Assembly: GCA_009841255.1 (NCBI GenBank)
Contig: VXMD01000050.1
Span: 102,906 to 166,905, forward strand
DNA: 64,000 nucleotides
DNA from: Candidatus Poribacteria bacterium
GTDB lineage: Bacteria > Poribacteria > WGA-4E > WGA-3G
Reading direction: 5' to 3'
Shown one piece after another: positions 9,305 to 17,901 of the stretch (position 1 is its first letter; each line of letters starts with the position of its first letter). Position numbers and translations under genes: made by a program. The notes beneath the pieces were generated by a model that saw only the letters and a list, made by a program, of their open reading frames with translations, was not told the DNA's origin and made no database searches.

Positions 9305-9334
9305 TTGCAATTCATATTTGAAAAGTGCTATAAT
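9305..9334 (+). promoter_or_regulatory. Promoter of the secreted protein gene at 9573
   Basis: TTGCAA (9305-9310), an 18-base spacer, and TATAAT (9329-9334) preceded by TGC as an extended -10. Transcription from here would give a leader of about 230 bases. Confidence 0.6.
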
Positions 9335-9408
9335 TTATTGTGTGTTTTCTCTCAACTTCTCGAGGTGACGTATACTATCTCGTGGAAGTTCAAAAGAAAA
9401 AACGCACC

Positions 9409-9459
9409 GCTGACGGATGACCGGTGAAGCGTCAGCATTAAAAAGCGTGATTTGCACGC
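9409..9459 (+). promoter_or_regulatory. Structured 5' leader with two hairpins
   Basis: Inside the predicted long leader, GCTGACG (9409-9415) pairs with CGTCAGC (9430-9436) around a 14-base loop. GCGTG (9445-9449) then pairs with CACGC (9455-9459). I do not recognise a known riboswitch class. The stretch 9127-9572 holds no gene. Confidence 0.4.
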
Positions 9460-9572
9460 AGTACTGCTATCACCAAAAGTAAAATTTGATGAGGTGATGA
9501 GGTTTTGGGAAGCGCGCTTCTTGCTCAAGAACTCTGAACCTTGTGTATATTGAAGAAGGAGATTTCATAGCT

Positions 9573-10295
9573 ATGAAAAAATTCGCAATCTTTATCGCAC
9601 TTGCTTGCGTTGTCATGATTTCGCCGATGGCATTCGCGCAGAATTGGCAACCGGCGGGTGATAATTGGATTGAAAAATGGTGGGGACTTGATCTCGTCAC
9701 CAGTACGGGTGGTTTTAACACCTCTGCGACGATTGACTACCTCGCTGAAGGCAGCGGTGGTTTGATTTCTAATGCGTCCGTTTCCACACGCGACGGTGCC
9801 GGAAAAACCGCGAACGCCATCGTGAACCTTCCTGATAATGGTGGCTCACTCGCTTGGTCGATCGTCGACATCAATACCGAAGACCAGTTGAACATGTCCA
9901 CAAGCCACGGTATCCCTGATGGTCGAGACATCACATGGCACGGTATCATCGTCGTTATTGCACCGGATGCCCGGACGACGACAATGCACCCTGCCCACGA
10001 TGATTACGCCCAAATCTGGATCAACGGCGAACAGGTCTATGACAACAGTGCTTGGACAGGTGGGGTTCGTGAAGTCACAACGCCAACCGAGATTCAATTC
10101 AAGAAGGGTGAGAATTTCTTGCACTTCAAATGTGGTGAATCGGGGGGTGCGGATTATGTCAATCTCCGCTTTGAACCTACCGACACCGACCTTCTCATCG
10201 CGCCTACGAAGGATAACCTCTTCTTGGATGTCCTCACACCGGTTGAACCGCAGGGCAAACTGGCGACGCAGTGGGCAGATCTCAAGCGTCAGTAA
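9573..10295 (+). CDS. Secreted protein with PA14/jelly-roll-like domain
   Basis: A 240-residue protein with a clear signal peptide (MKKFAIFIALACVVMI, cleavage after AFAQ). The mature part starts NWQPAGDNWIEKWW and contains a beta-rich region with HDDYAQIWINGEQVYDN and KKGENFLHFKCGE. These resemble the sugar-binding or cell-surface jelly-roll segments seen in PA14 and related modules. No catalytic residues are evident. The ATG at 9573 has AAGGAG 12 bases upstream. It is monocistronic, with its own promoter, a long structured leader and a terminator. The domain match is by pattern only. Confidence 0.72.
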   Translation: MKKFAIFIALACVVMISPMAFAQNWQPAGDNWIEKWWGLDLVTSTGGFNTSATIDYLAEGSGGLISNASVSTRDGAGKTANAIVNLPDNGGSLAWSIVDINTEDQLNMSTSHGIPDGRDITWHGIIVVIAPDARTTTMHPAHDDYAQIWINGEQVYDNSAWTGGVREVTTPTEIQFKKGENFLHFKCGESGGADYVNLRFEPTDTDLLIAPTKDNLFLDVLTPVEPQGKLATQWADLKRQ

Positions 10296-10312
10296 TTTCT
10301 TCTATTGTTAGC

Positions 10313-10349
10313 GAAAAACCCGTGTCCGAGTCAGGATGCGGGTTTTTTG
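10313..10349. terminator. Rho-independent terminator, possibly bidirectional
   Basis: AAAAACCCG and CGGGTTTTTT form a hairpin ended by a T run, 18 bases after the stop at 10295. On the other strand the A run also gives a T run, so it could serve the convergent gene ending at 10354. Confidence 0.75.
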
Positions 10350-10353
10350 TTGT

Positions 10354-12009
10354 CTACTCTTCCGACTCTACGATTGTTAAAGTTTGATTGGTAGAGAGGT
10401 CTTGCAATTCTTGCATGGTTCCGCTTTGCCAGACGATGCTTACTTTGTCAACACGTTGATTTTCTCCCAAACCGAATAGCAGGCGTATATCACTGCCTGA
10501 TGCGTAGCTGGAGCCGCTCTTTACTTCCCTTATTTGCATTGTGTCTCCTGTCGTGATCGTGACCTTCGTTCCGATTCCGTCACGATTGCTTTGCGTTCCG
10601 ACCAGTTTAATGCTCAGCCAATTTTTCAGGTTCTCACCATCGTTCCGAAGCAGCACGGCACGCTGATTGGAATTCATGATGACAATATCAGGATCGCCGT
10701 CGTTGTCATAGTCGGCAGTCGCGGCGGCTCTACCCACGAGGGGTTCTGAGAAGTACGCTCCGGCGGTTGCAGAAACATCGGTATAGGTGCCGTCGCCATT
10801 ATTTTGAAAGATTTGGTCGCGTTGGGCATAGGTTTCATTGTCTCCCAATATCTCAATAACATCTTGTGGGTGTCCGTTTGCACAGAACATGTCGAGGTGT
10901 CCGTCGTTATCGTAATCCAGAAAGAGCGGACTAAAGCCGACAAACGGGAGCGTCGGTTGTTCCAATCCACTGTCGGCGGTGGCATCTGCGAAGAAGAGTC
11001 CCTCCTCGTTCTTATAGAGGGTTGCCTTCTCAGAATTTGCAACGATCAGGTCGAGCCATCCATCGCCGTCGTAGTCGGCACAGTCTACCCCCATAGATCC
11101 TTCGGCGACACCTCTATCGTCATAGCCCACGCCAATGAAAATGCTTTCATCTGTGAAGGTGCCATCGCCGTTATTATGATACAGGAAGTTTCTATTGGTA
11201 TCGTTGGCGACGTAAATATCGGGCAGCCCATCTTGATCGTAGTCCCAGGCAACGGCTGCCATACCTCTTCCCTCGACAGGGTCTGTTACGCCTGCTGTCT
11301 CAGCGATATTCGTGAAGGTGCCATCGCCGTTATTTCGGTAGAGCGCATCGGGGGTTCCTTGGTAGCTACGTGGATGTCCATAGCCGACAATGCCTTTATA
11401 GATGGATACCGGCATTGACAATTCGTACACCAGATAGTTGACGACGAAGATGTCCAAATCGCCATCGACATCGAAATCGAGGTAGACAGCGGCGATACTC
11501 CAGAGCGTATTATCAATACCAGCAACTTCGGTGATGTCGGTAAAAGTGCCGTCTCCATTGTTTCGATAGAGTCTATCCTGCCCGAAGTTAGCGACATAGA
11601 GGTCGGGATCGCCGTCGTTGTCGATGTCCGCAGCGGATGCCGCCATCCCGTATCCTGTGTCTCCTGTTCCTGAGGTTTCGGTAACATCCGTGAAACGTCC
11701 ATTGCCTTCGTTTCGATACAGGACGTTCCCGAGCGTTTGTGGGTTGCCTTGAGGAATGTTCCCACTGTTAACGAAATAGAGATCGGGATCACCGTCGGTG
11801 TCGTAATCGAAGAAGACCGTACCGGACCCCATTGTCTCAATGATATGTTTGTGTTCGGTCGTTCCTTTGTTATGTTTGAAGTGGATACCTGCTTCTTCGG
11901 TGACATCCACGAAGATAGGGGATTGCGAGACGGCAGTGCCTACGGTTAGCAGAAGGAATAGGAGTACCTGTAATGACGATTTTTTAAGTGTGCCTTGCGG
12001 TTCGGTCAT
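10354..12009 (-). CDS. FG-GAP/VCBS repeat protein with ASPIC/UnbV C-terminal domain
   Basis: A 551-residue secreted protein. A hydrophobic signal (SSLQVLLFLLLTVGTAVS) precedes PIFVDVTEEAGIHFKHN. Seven or so FG-GAP-type repeats follow with calcium-binding DxDxDG-like loops (DYDTDGDPDLYF, DIDNDGDPDLYVANFG, DYDNDGHLDMFC). The C-terminal 70 residues fit the ASPIC/UnbV domain (GTKVTI, QIREVKSGSSYASGSD, FGLGE, VDKVSIVWQSG). These proteins form calcium-stabilised propellers at the cell surface. The start at 12009 was chosen just before the signal, although its first codons lie inside the dispersed leader element. It is the last gene of a TPR / SUMF1-like / ASPIC operon. Confidence 0.85.
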   Translation of the reverse strand: MTEPQGTLKKSSLQVLLFLLLTVGTAVSQSPIFVDVTEEAGIHFKHNKGTTEHKHIIETMGSGTVFFDYDTDGDPDLYFVNSGNIPQGNPQTLGNVLYRNEGNGRFTDVTETSGTGDTGYGMAASAADIDNDGDPDLYVANFGQDRLYRNNGDGTFTDITEVAGIDNTLWSIAAVYLDFDVDGDLDIFVVNYLVYELSMPVSIYKGIVGYGHPRSYQGTPDALYRNNGDGTFTNIAETAGVTDPVEGRGMAAVAWDYDQDGLPDIYVANDTNRNFLYHNNGDGTFTDESIFIGVGYDDRGVAEGSMGVDCADYDGDGWLDLIVANSEKATLYKNEEGLFFADATADSGLEQPTLPFVGFSPLFLDYDNDGHLDMFCANGHPQDVIEILGDNETYAQRDQIFQNNGDGTYTDVSATAGAYFSEPLVGRAAATADYDNDGDPDIVIMNSNQRAVLLRNDGENLKNWLSIKLVGTQSNRDGIGTKVTITTGDTMQIREVKSGSSYASGSDIRLLFGLGENQRVDKVSIVWQSGTMQELQDLSTNQTLTIVESEE

Positions 12010-12066
12010 GTGGGTTTTGACTTTCGATCGCCTTGGCGTAGAGTCGCCCTCCATTTCATTACGGGC
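11980..12066 (-). repeat. Dispersed leader element, copy F (overlaps a gene start)
   Basis: On the minus strand, GCCC/GGGC hairpin ends (12066 and about 12046), then a spacer, then CCGCAAGG followed by an A/T-rich tail. The 3' half codes for the first residues of the ASPIC protein (TEPQGTLKK). A second CCGCAAGGTAAG core lies at 12098-12087. Confidence 0.55.
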
Positions 12067-12084
12067 TTGGTTTCCCGTCAAGAC

Positions 12085-12957
12085 TTACCTTGCGGTTTTT
12101 TCGGTAGATTTTGCCAATCGGAAACCCACAAAGGAGGTCTTTAGGTTAGGATAGAGATAAAACCGAAATGTGGTGCTGCATCGGGCGATCATATCAATCC
12201 ACGAGCCTCCACGGATAACACGCCAACTGCCAACCGTCGGTCCTGTCGGATTCTGCTTCGGACGTTTCGTGGCGGCTTGTGAGGTGTAAGTATAGTAGAC
12301 GTCGCTGTACCAATCGGCTGTCCATTCCCAAACGTTGCCTGCCATATCCATTACGCCGTAGTAGCTTTTGCCTTTCGGGAAACTACCGACAGGTGCGAGG
12401 CAGTTCTCATAACCATCATCATTCACAGCGGTGTTCGCGTACGGTTCAAGCGCATTACCCCAGGGCCATGTCCTGTTGGTATAACCACGCGCTGCTTTCT
12501 CCCATTCCGCCTCTGTCGGGAGTCGCATGCCTTTCCACGTTGCGTAAGCGTTTGCATCGTGCCATGATACACCGACGACGGGATGATTCGGGAATTGTTT
12601 TGCGCGTGCGGGCCAATCGCCGATTTGTGGGAGGTGGGTGAAGTTTTCTGGGGTGTGTTGGGGCGTTTGTCCGGGAGAAGTCGTCTCTAATTGCTGTTTC
12701 CAAAATTCATAGTATTCGGCGTTTGTGACCTCATATTTACTGATGTAATAGGCACCGAGATAGACTTTATGCATCGGTTTTTCATCGGCAGCGCGGGTGT
12801 CACTTCCCATTGTAAAGGTGCCTGCGGAGATTAAGATGAGATTCTCTGCCTCCTGCGCCGATACGTCAAAACTGATACCAACGCTGAAGAGCAGGAGAAA
12901 CAGACCGCGGACGGCGATGCGGAAAAGGCTATTTCTGTTTGGACAAAAGATATTCAT
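12085..12957 (-). CDS. Secreted SUMF1/formylglycine-generating-enzyme-like domain protein
   Basis: A 290-residue protein with a signal peptide (RIAVRGLFLLLFSVGISF, cleavage near VSAQ) and a full FGE-sulfatase fold: ISAGTFTMGSD, YYISKYEVTNAEY, PVVGVSWHDANAYATW, RLPTEAEWEKAARG, MDMAGNVWEWTADW and VIRGGSW. True formylglycine-generating enzymes need two cysteines after the GGS motif. Here GGSWIDMIARC keeps only the second position and has Asp at the first, so it is probably not a sulfatase activator. It more likely belongs to the large group of SUMF1-like domain proteins. It overlaps the end of the TPR gene by 29 bases, which suggests translational coupling. Confidence 0.87.
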   Translation of the reverse strand: MNIFCPNRNSLFRIAVRGLFLLLFSVGISFDVSAQEAENLILISAGTFTMGSDTRAADEKPMHKVYLGAYYISKYEVTNAEYYEFWKQQLETTSPGQTPQHTPENFTHLPQIGDWPARAKQFPNHPVVGVSWHDANAYATWKGMRLPTEAEWEKAARGYTNRTWPWGNALEPYANTAVNDDGYENCLAPVGSFPKGKSYYGVMDMAGNVWEWTADWYSDVYYTYTSQAATKRPKQNPTGPTVGSWRVIRGGSWIDMIARCSTTFRFYLYPNLKTSFVGFRLAKSTEKTAR

Positions 12958-14131
12958 AGATACGATGATGTTCCTGCGCGAGTCTTTGGTTGCCCATGCC
13001 CTGATAGAGCCTTGAAAGATTGAGGTGGTAGTAAGGTTCGTCGCTGTCGAGTTCGACTGCTTTTCGGAATGCGTTCAGTGCCTTTTGCGATTCGCCTTGC
13101 ATGGCGTAAGTGCTACCGAGGGTGTTGTGGAGAACCGCTTGATTCGGCATCAGTTGGACGGCTTTTCTGGCGGCTTCTGCGGCATGTTTCGGATAGTTGA
13201 GGCTCATGAAGGCACGGCTCAGTCCATGGTAAAAATTGGCGTTATTGGGTGCAAGTTCAATGCATTTCTGAAAGACGGAGACCGCTTTGGCATAGTTTTT
13301 TTGATGCATCAGGAGTGTGGCTAATTCCGTCCATGCCTCCAGGTTATTCGGTTCCGCGCGTGTGAGACGAGTGAGGCGTTCGTATTCAGCGAACTGCTTT
13401 TGAAGTTGCTGATAGATTTGCATCTCCACTCTGCTTTTCTCCCGGTCCCCTGATCGAAAATATGCCGTTCCGAGCCCGTGATGTGGTTCCGCATAACCTG
13501 TTGGGCCGTGCGCTATTGCCAGTTTGAAGTTCTCTATCGCTTCGGGGTATGCTTTTAAATTGAGATGCGACATGCCGAGTTCATAATAGAGACCTGCGGC
13601 GTGTGGTGTCAGTGAGAGTGCCTTGGTCAGGATCGGAACGGCTTCTGAATACCGACGCAGTTTTACAAGTGATTTACCGAGCATTTCATGCCCGCGTGCG
13701 TGTTGCGGGGAAAGTTCTATAACCCGCTGGAGGGGTGGCACGGCATCTGTCCACTGATCAAGTCTGAAATACGCAACACCGAGTGAGTAGAGTGCTTCGA
13801 TGTTGTCAGGCATCAGTGCTAAGGAGCGTTGGCAACTTTCAACGGCTTTGTTCCAGAATTCCGCTTGGGCGTGTGCCATACCGAGGTAATGCAAGATTTC
13901 ATAATGATCGGGTTCAATCGCGAGGGCGGCTTCAAACTCGGAAATAGCACTGAGATTATCGCCTTGGAACATGAGGATGAAGGCTCGCTCTACGTGTTGG
14001 ACGTATGTGCTATGGTCGTCGAGGTTCTCGTCAGTGATTCCAGACAATGGCGAACAGAGCCAGAGGATAATTACAATCGTCAATTTTCTAATTATACCTT
14101 GCGGTTCGTTGAGATGAGTTCGTGATTTCAT
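12929..14131 (-). CDS. Secreted TPR-repeat protein
   Basis: A 400-residue protein with an N-terminal hydrophobic signal (KLTIVIILWLCSPLSG) followed by about ten tetratricopeptide repeats (for example NIEALYSLGVAYFRLDQWTD and PDHYEILHYLGMAHAQAEFW). TPRs form a helical scaffold for protein binding. It is the first gene of an operon with the SUMF1-like and ASPIC genes, a combination that suggests an envelope complex. The ATG at 14131 lies inside dispersed leader element copy A, so the first 15 or so residues (HLNEPQGIIRK) are encoded by the element. A TTG at the start of the signal segment is an alternative start. Confidence 0.83.
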   Translation of the reverse strand: MKSRTHLNEPQGIIRKLTIVIILWLCSPLSGITDENLDDHSTYVQHVERAFILMFQGDNLSAISEFEAALAIEPDHYEILHYLGMAHAQAEFWNKAVESCQRSLALMPDNIEALYSLGVAYFRLDQWTDAVPPLQRVIELSPQHARGHEMLGKSLVKLRRYSEAVPILTKALSLTPHAAGLYYELGMSHLNLKAYPEAIENFKLAIAHGPTGYAEPHHGLGTAYFRSGDREKSRVEMQIYQQLQKQFAEYERLTRLTRAEPNNLEAWTELATLLMHQKNYAKAVSVFQKCIELAPNNANFYHGLSRAFMSLNYPKHAAEAARKAVQLMPNQAVLHNTLGSTYAMQGESQKALNAFRKAVELDSDEPYYHLNLSRLYQGMGNQRLAQEHHRIYEYLLSKQK

Positions 14132-14170
14132 GTTCTATCCCGTATATCCGCCTGCGCCGTTGTTGCAGGC
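14084..14170 (-). repeat. Dispersed leader element, copy A
   Basis: On the minus strand, GCCTGC (14170-14165) pairs with GCAGGC (14155-14150). This is followed by GGATATACGGGATAG, a spacer, and CCGCAAGGTATAATTAGAAA. The element covers the start region of the TPR gene. Confidence 0.6.
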
Positions 14171-14260
14171 TACAATAAACCTGATCGTAACGAAGTGAAT
14201 TAAATTTTAACCGTAGTGCGGAAAAAAGTCAAGTTTTTCATAGATAAAATGACGTATAGG

Positions 14261-14269
14261 TGCTATACT
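14261..14269 (+). promoter_or_regulatory. Extended -10 promoter candidate for the sialidase-like gene
   Basis: TGC directly before TATACT (14264-14269) forms an extended -10. No good -35 is visible. The gene starts 158 bases downstream, beyond leader element copy E. Confidence 0.4.
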
Positions 14270-14342
14270 TGTCTGTAAATTTTTTAACGGAGAAACTTGT
14301 GGAGCATTGTTGTGGTCTATTCTTTGTCCTCTAAAACCCGTA

Positions 14343-14427
14343 GCCCGTAATGTAATGGAGGGCGGTCTTGAGAATAGTCTGTTAGAGTTCTAACCCACGT
14401 TGTTTCTCCGCAAGGTAAGATTAAAAA
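14343..14427 (+). repeat. Dispersed leader element, copy E (abuts ATG)
   Basis: GCCC (14343) and GGGC form the hairpin ends. GGTCTTGAGAATAG and a spacer follow. The core CCGCAAGGTAAGATTAAAAA then runs directly into the ATG at 14428. Confidence 0.65.
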
Positions 14428-15531
14428 ATGGAGACAAGGATGCGACAGGTTACAATTTATCGCGAATCGGGTCGTTACGCCGGTTGGCCAGCAAATTACG
14501 GTATTTGGGCATGGGACAACGAGATCGTTGTCGGATTTACGGTTGGGTATCATAAATCGGACGCGGGGTTCCATCGCCGCGACCGGGATAAACCGTTTGT
14601 AGGGATGCAGGCACGAAGTTTTGATGGCGGTGAGACATGGAATGTCTCGGAAACACCGTGTCGTTTGCCCGCAAGAGGGACACTCTCTGCGGATGAACAC
14701 GTGGAAGAACGGCATCGGCTAACGGTTGAGGCTTCTTTTGAGACCCCCTCGCGTGTGGATTTTATGCACCCTGATTTTGCGATGATGTGTAGTAGGTCCG
14801 GGTTGAGAGCGGGTGCCTACTCGTGGTTTTATACCTCTTTCGACCGGTGCCAGAGCTGGGAGGGGCCATTTCGACTTCCGATGTTTGATTATACCGGTAT
14901 CGCCGCTCGGACGGATTATCTCGTTTCAGGTCAGGATGAATGCCTGCTATTTCTCACCGCATCGAAAGCGGATGGTGAGGAAGGTTTGATATTCTGTGCA
15001 CAGACAACCGATAGCGGTGAATCCTTTTCATTGTTATCTCAAATCGGACCGGAGCCCGAAGGGTTCGCAATTATGCCAGCGAGTGTTCGATTATCCGATT
15101 CAAAAATCCTGGTAGCGGTTCGGTGCCGAGGCGGTAGTGGTAATGCGAATGCTGACTGGGAAGAACGGCAGAATTGGATTGACCTCTACGCCTCAGATGA
15201 TAACGGGCAGACGTGGAATTACATGAATCGACCTATAGAAAATACGGGGCGCGGCGGGAACCCACCAACGCTGACCCATCTTCACGATGGACGACTCTGC
15301 CTTATTTATGGGTACCGGGATGCACCGTTTCGGATATGTGCGAAGCTAAGCGGTGATGCCGGTGAGACGTGGGGTGAAGAGATCGTTTTGCGTGATAATG
15401 GCGGAGATCACGATATCGGGTATCCTCGCACGGTTCAACGTCCTGATGGAACTATAGTGACTGCCTACTATTTTGATGAGGAACCCGACGGTGAGAGATT
15501 CATTGAGGCGACATTATGGAAACCTGAGTAA
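14428..15531 (+). CDS. Sialidase/neuraminidase-like (BNR) protein
   Basis: A 367-residue protein of the six-bladed sialidase fold with BNR/Asp-box motifs (SFDGGETWNVS, SFDRCQSWEGP, TTDSGESFSLL, SDDNGQTWNYM, GDAGETWGEE). The N-terminus RESGRYAGWPANYGIW and the late RTVQRPDGTIVTAYYF match exo-sialidase-like proteins found in carbohydrate-using bacteria. There is no signal peptide, so it may be cytoplasmic, or its start may be mis-set. An in-frame ATG at 14440 with GGAG 8 bases upstream is an alternative. It could act on host glycans or be a non-catalytic relative; I did not identify a full catalytic Arg triad. Confidence 0.78.
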   Translation: METRMRQVTIYRESGRYAGWPANYGIWAWDNEIVVGFTVGYHKSDAGFHRRDRDKPFVGMQARSFDGGETWNVSETPCRLPARGTLSADEHVEERHRLTVEASFETPSRVDFMHPDFAMMCSRSGLRAGAYSWFYTSFDRCQSWEGPFRLPMFDYTGIAARTDYLVSGQDECLLFLTASKADGEEGLIFCAQTTDSGESFSLLSQIGPEPEGFAIMPASVRLSDSKILVAVRCRGGSGNANADWEERQNWIDLYASDDNGQTWNYMNRPIENTGRGGNPPTLTHLHDGRLCLIYGYRDAPFRICAKLSGDAGETWGEEIVLRDNGGDHDIGYPRTVQRPDGTIVTAYYFDEEPDGERFIEATLWKPE

Positions 15532-15544
15532 AAGGACACGCGTC

Positions 15545-16867
15545 TCAGTTTTTTGGGGAGGTGAGGGCGAAGCAGACTAACCTGTCTTTGCCGCGCACGT
15601 ATAACAGTCCGTTTGACAAGGCAGGTGCCGACCATGCCGGATATTCTATGAATTGCCTTCCATTTCCGTCTCTTGGAACCGCTTCAGCAAGGATCTCCAT
15701 CTTTTCAGGGGTGCATTTGAGCAGCATCATCCGTCCGTATTCACCGAGGAAGATGAAATACTCATTTACCCAAAGTAAAGACGCACGTTCGTCAACGCGT
15801 TGTCCCCATACGACTTTGCCTGTCTTGATATTTACACACCGAAGTTCTGCACCGCTGGAGTGTCTGTTGCTACAGGCGTAGAGATAGCCCTCGTGATGTA
15901 TAGCGGTGTTCCAGTGCAACCGCAGGGATTGGTCTCGGCGGCGCCGTGAATCTTTCCAAACAACTTTGTAACCGCCGGGATATACTTGGAGGACGGAGCT
16001 ACCGACCTCGTAAGATTCACTGATAAATACGAGATCGTCAGCAACAACTGGATTCGAGGCATTGACGGATTCAATCTTCGGGCAGCGCCACGGATAGTGA
16101 AAGTCGAGTTTGCCGGTTGCCGGTTCAAAACCGACGAGTCCACCGCGAGCGAACATAAATCCCCAACGGCGTCCATCAATTGTTGTCGTGATGGGACTGG
16201 CGTAACTCGCTAATTCGTCACTAATTTCGTAAACGACCTTTCCTGTCTGTTTGTTGAATGCGACGATACCGGTGCCGTTTGGTGGTGGGTTACCGTTTGA
16301 TGCCCAAATATTTTTCGGGGTGCCTGGTGGAGAACCGCCGATTTGGGTGATGAGTAGATCGCCTTCAACAATTGGGGTTGAGGCGGTACCGAAAAAATTT
16401 TGAACCACATTATAACGGGCTACTGTATCCACCTTCCATAACAAGTTTCCATCCGAAACATTCAGACAGTGCAACTTTCCCTGAACGCCGAAGATATAGA
16501 CCCGTTCTCCGTCAACGACAGGGCACGACCTCGGTCCATTGTTATATCCGTACATATCCTCATAGTCTGTCGGATATTCAAATCGCCAAAGCTCAGTACC
16601 GGTGTCGCTTTCCATACAGGTGAGCCGCGCCATGTCACCGTGACGTGCGAAGATAAACAAGCGTCCGTCTGCGATGGTGGGTGCCCCGTAACTGGTACCG
16701 ATCTTTTTGTGCCAGATGACCGGGGGACCCGTGTTTCTCCATGGCGCGATCTCTATCTTCTCTCGCGATTTGCCGTTTCGTTCTGGACCGAGGAAGTCGT
16801 TCCAATCCGCCGACACGATGAGCGGGAGGCTTAACAAAAGTAAAAAGGCTCGTGCGGATGTCCTCAC
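15545..16867 (-). CDS. Secreted PQQ-like beta-propeller protein
   Basis: A 440-residue protein with a signal peptide (ARAFLLLLSLPLIVSA) and repeated blades of the PQQ/BamB type (GTELWRFEYP, DGNLLWKVDT, TGKVVYEIS, TGKVVWGQRV). The mature start WNDFLGPERNGKS is typical of the outer-membrane biogenesis-like PQQ propellers common in planctomycetes and relatives. No dehydrogenase active-site residues are seen, so it probably has a binding role. It begins with GTG inside a GTGA overlap with the stop of the preceding mannonate dehydratase-like gene, which is strong evidence for translational coupling. Confidence 0.83.
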   Translation of the reverse strand: MRTSARAFLLLLSLPLIVSADWNDFLGPERNGKSREKIEIAPWRNTGPPVIWHKKIGTSYGAPTIADGRLFIFARHGDMARLTCMESDTGTELWRFEYPTDYEDMYGYNNGPRSCPVVDGERVYIFGVQGKLHCLNVSDGNLLWKVDTVARYNVVQNFFGTASTPIVEGDLLITQIGGSPPGTPKNIWASNGNPPPNGTGIVAFNKQTGKVVYEISDELASYASPITTTIDGRRWGFMFARGGLVGFEPATGKLDFHYPWRCPKIESVNASNPVVADDLVFISESYEVGSSVLQVYPGGYKVVWKDSRRRRDQSLRLHWNTAIHHEGYLYACSNRHSSGAELRCVNIKTGKVVWGQRVDERASLLWVNEYFIFLGEYGRMMLLKCTPEKMEILAEAVPRDGNGRQFIEYPAWSAPALSNGLLYVRGKDRLVCFALTSPKN

Positions 16868-17883
16868 GCAGCGACCTCCTCGTTCGCTCGCTTCACGAGT
16901 GCATTCATGTAGGCGATTGTGTATGCTGTGCCGACGCGACCGTCGTCTCCCATCTGTGGGATATGATCAGGGATCAGTACGCCGTTGAAATTGACCTCGC
17001 GGAGGGCTTTTGCGACATGGTACATATCCTGATAGCCGTTATCAACGAAAGTCTCAACGAAGTGTGGAAGCGGCTGATCTACGTTGCGGAAATGGACTTT
17101 GAAGATTTTGTTCCGCTCGCCGAAGTAACGGATGGATTCAATGACATCTTTACCCATGAGTTCACCGCCCTCCAGCCAGCATCCCACACAGAAACACATA
17201 CCGACATTTGGGCTATCGGCGATTTCAAGGGCGCGTTTGTAGCCTTCAAAACTGCTGAAGATACACCTCGGGATTCCAGCGAGATGCACCGCGGGTGGAT
17301 CGTCGGGGTGGATACCGATCATCACGCCCGCTTCCTCAGCGACGGGTGCGGCTTGTTTGATGAAATAGGCGTAGTTATCCCAGATTTCATCTTCGCTGAA
17401 TTCACGTCCGTGTGAAAGGGGCATTGGATACAGTTTGCCGCCCCAATGTCCCTCCTGTGCGACGTCGAGATTGAATGCCCTTGCGCTTGCACCGCCACGG
17501 GTCGTTTCACGTTCTGTGCTCCAGATGCCATTCCCCATGTGCGCATAGGTCGTATACGGAATCCCGGCTCTACCGAGATCACGGATGTACCGCTTGTACT
17601 GTTCGATCTTCGCGTCGCGGTTCTCTAAGTTCAGCACGATCCCATCCTGATTGTGGACATCACTGTTGCCAAACCCGTAGATTTTGAGTCCTGCGTTCTC
17701 AAAAATTTCGCGACGGCTCATGAAATAGTCGTAATTCGCATTTTCCCCGTTCGTCCAGAGGACGACGTATTCGACGTCCATCTGCTTGGCGAGCTGCAAA
17801 TCTGCCTCACTCGGTTCCGGCGACATCTGTGCCGTAACTTTCATACCGGGTTCAATTTTGCTTAAAGGGGTTTGCGTTGCCAT
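16864..17883 (-). CDS. Mannonate dehydratase-like TIM-barrel enzyme
   Basis: A 339-residue protein resembling UxuA, which dehydrates D-mannonate to 2-keto-3-deoxygluconate in hexuronate breakdown. Matching segments are VMIGIHPDDPP, NVGMCFCVGCW, KVHFRNV and LIPDHIPQMGDD, which carry the metal-binding His/Cys/Asp set. The ATG at 17883 was chosen because GGAGG lies 5 bases upstream; the ATG at 17895 overlaps that site. It follows a sulfatase gene after 18 bases and overlaps the next gene by 4 bases. The cluster therefore suggests degradation of a sulfated uronate-containing polysaccharide. It could instead be a related sugar isomerase-like enzyme. Confidence 0.78.
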   Translation of the reverse strand: MATQTPLSKIEPGMKVTAQMSPEPSEADLQLAKQMDVEYVVLWTNGENANYDYFMSRREIFENAGLKIYGFGNSDVHNQDGIVLNLENRDAKIEQYKRYIRDLGRAGIPYTTYAHMGNGIWSTERETTRGGASARAFNLDVAQEGHWGGKLYPMPLSHGREFSEDEIWDNYAYFIKQAAPVAEEAGVMIGIHPDDPPAVHLAGIPRCIFSSFEGYKRALEIADSPNVGMCFCVGCWLEGGELMGKDVIESIRYFGERNKIFKVHFRNVDQPLPHFVETFVDNGYQDMYHVAKALREVNFNGVLIPDHIPQMGDDGRVGTAYTIAYMNALVKRANEEVAA

Positions 17884-17901
17884 TTTTGCCTCCATATCTA
17901 A

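Noticed and set aside
9380-9470. c-di-GMP (GEMM) or cobalamin riboswitch in the long leader
   Set aside because: The conserved loop sequences of these classes are absent; only two generic hairpins are visible.
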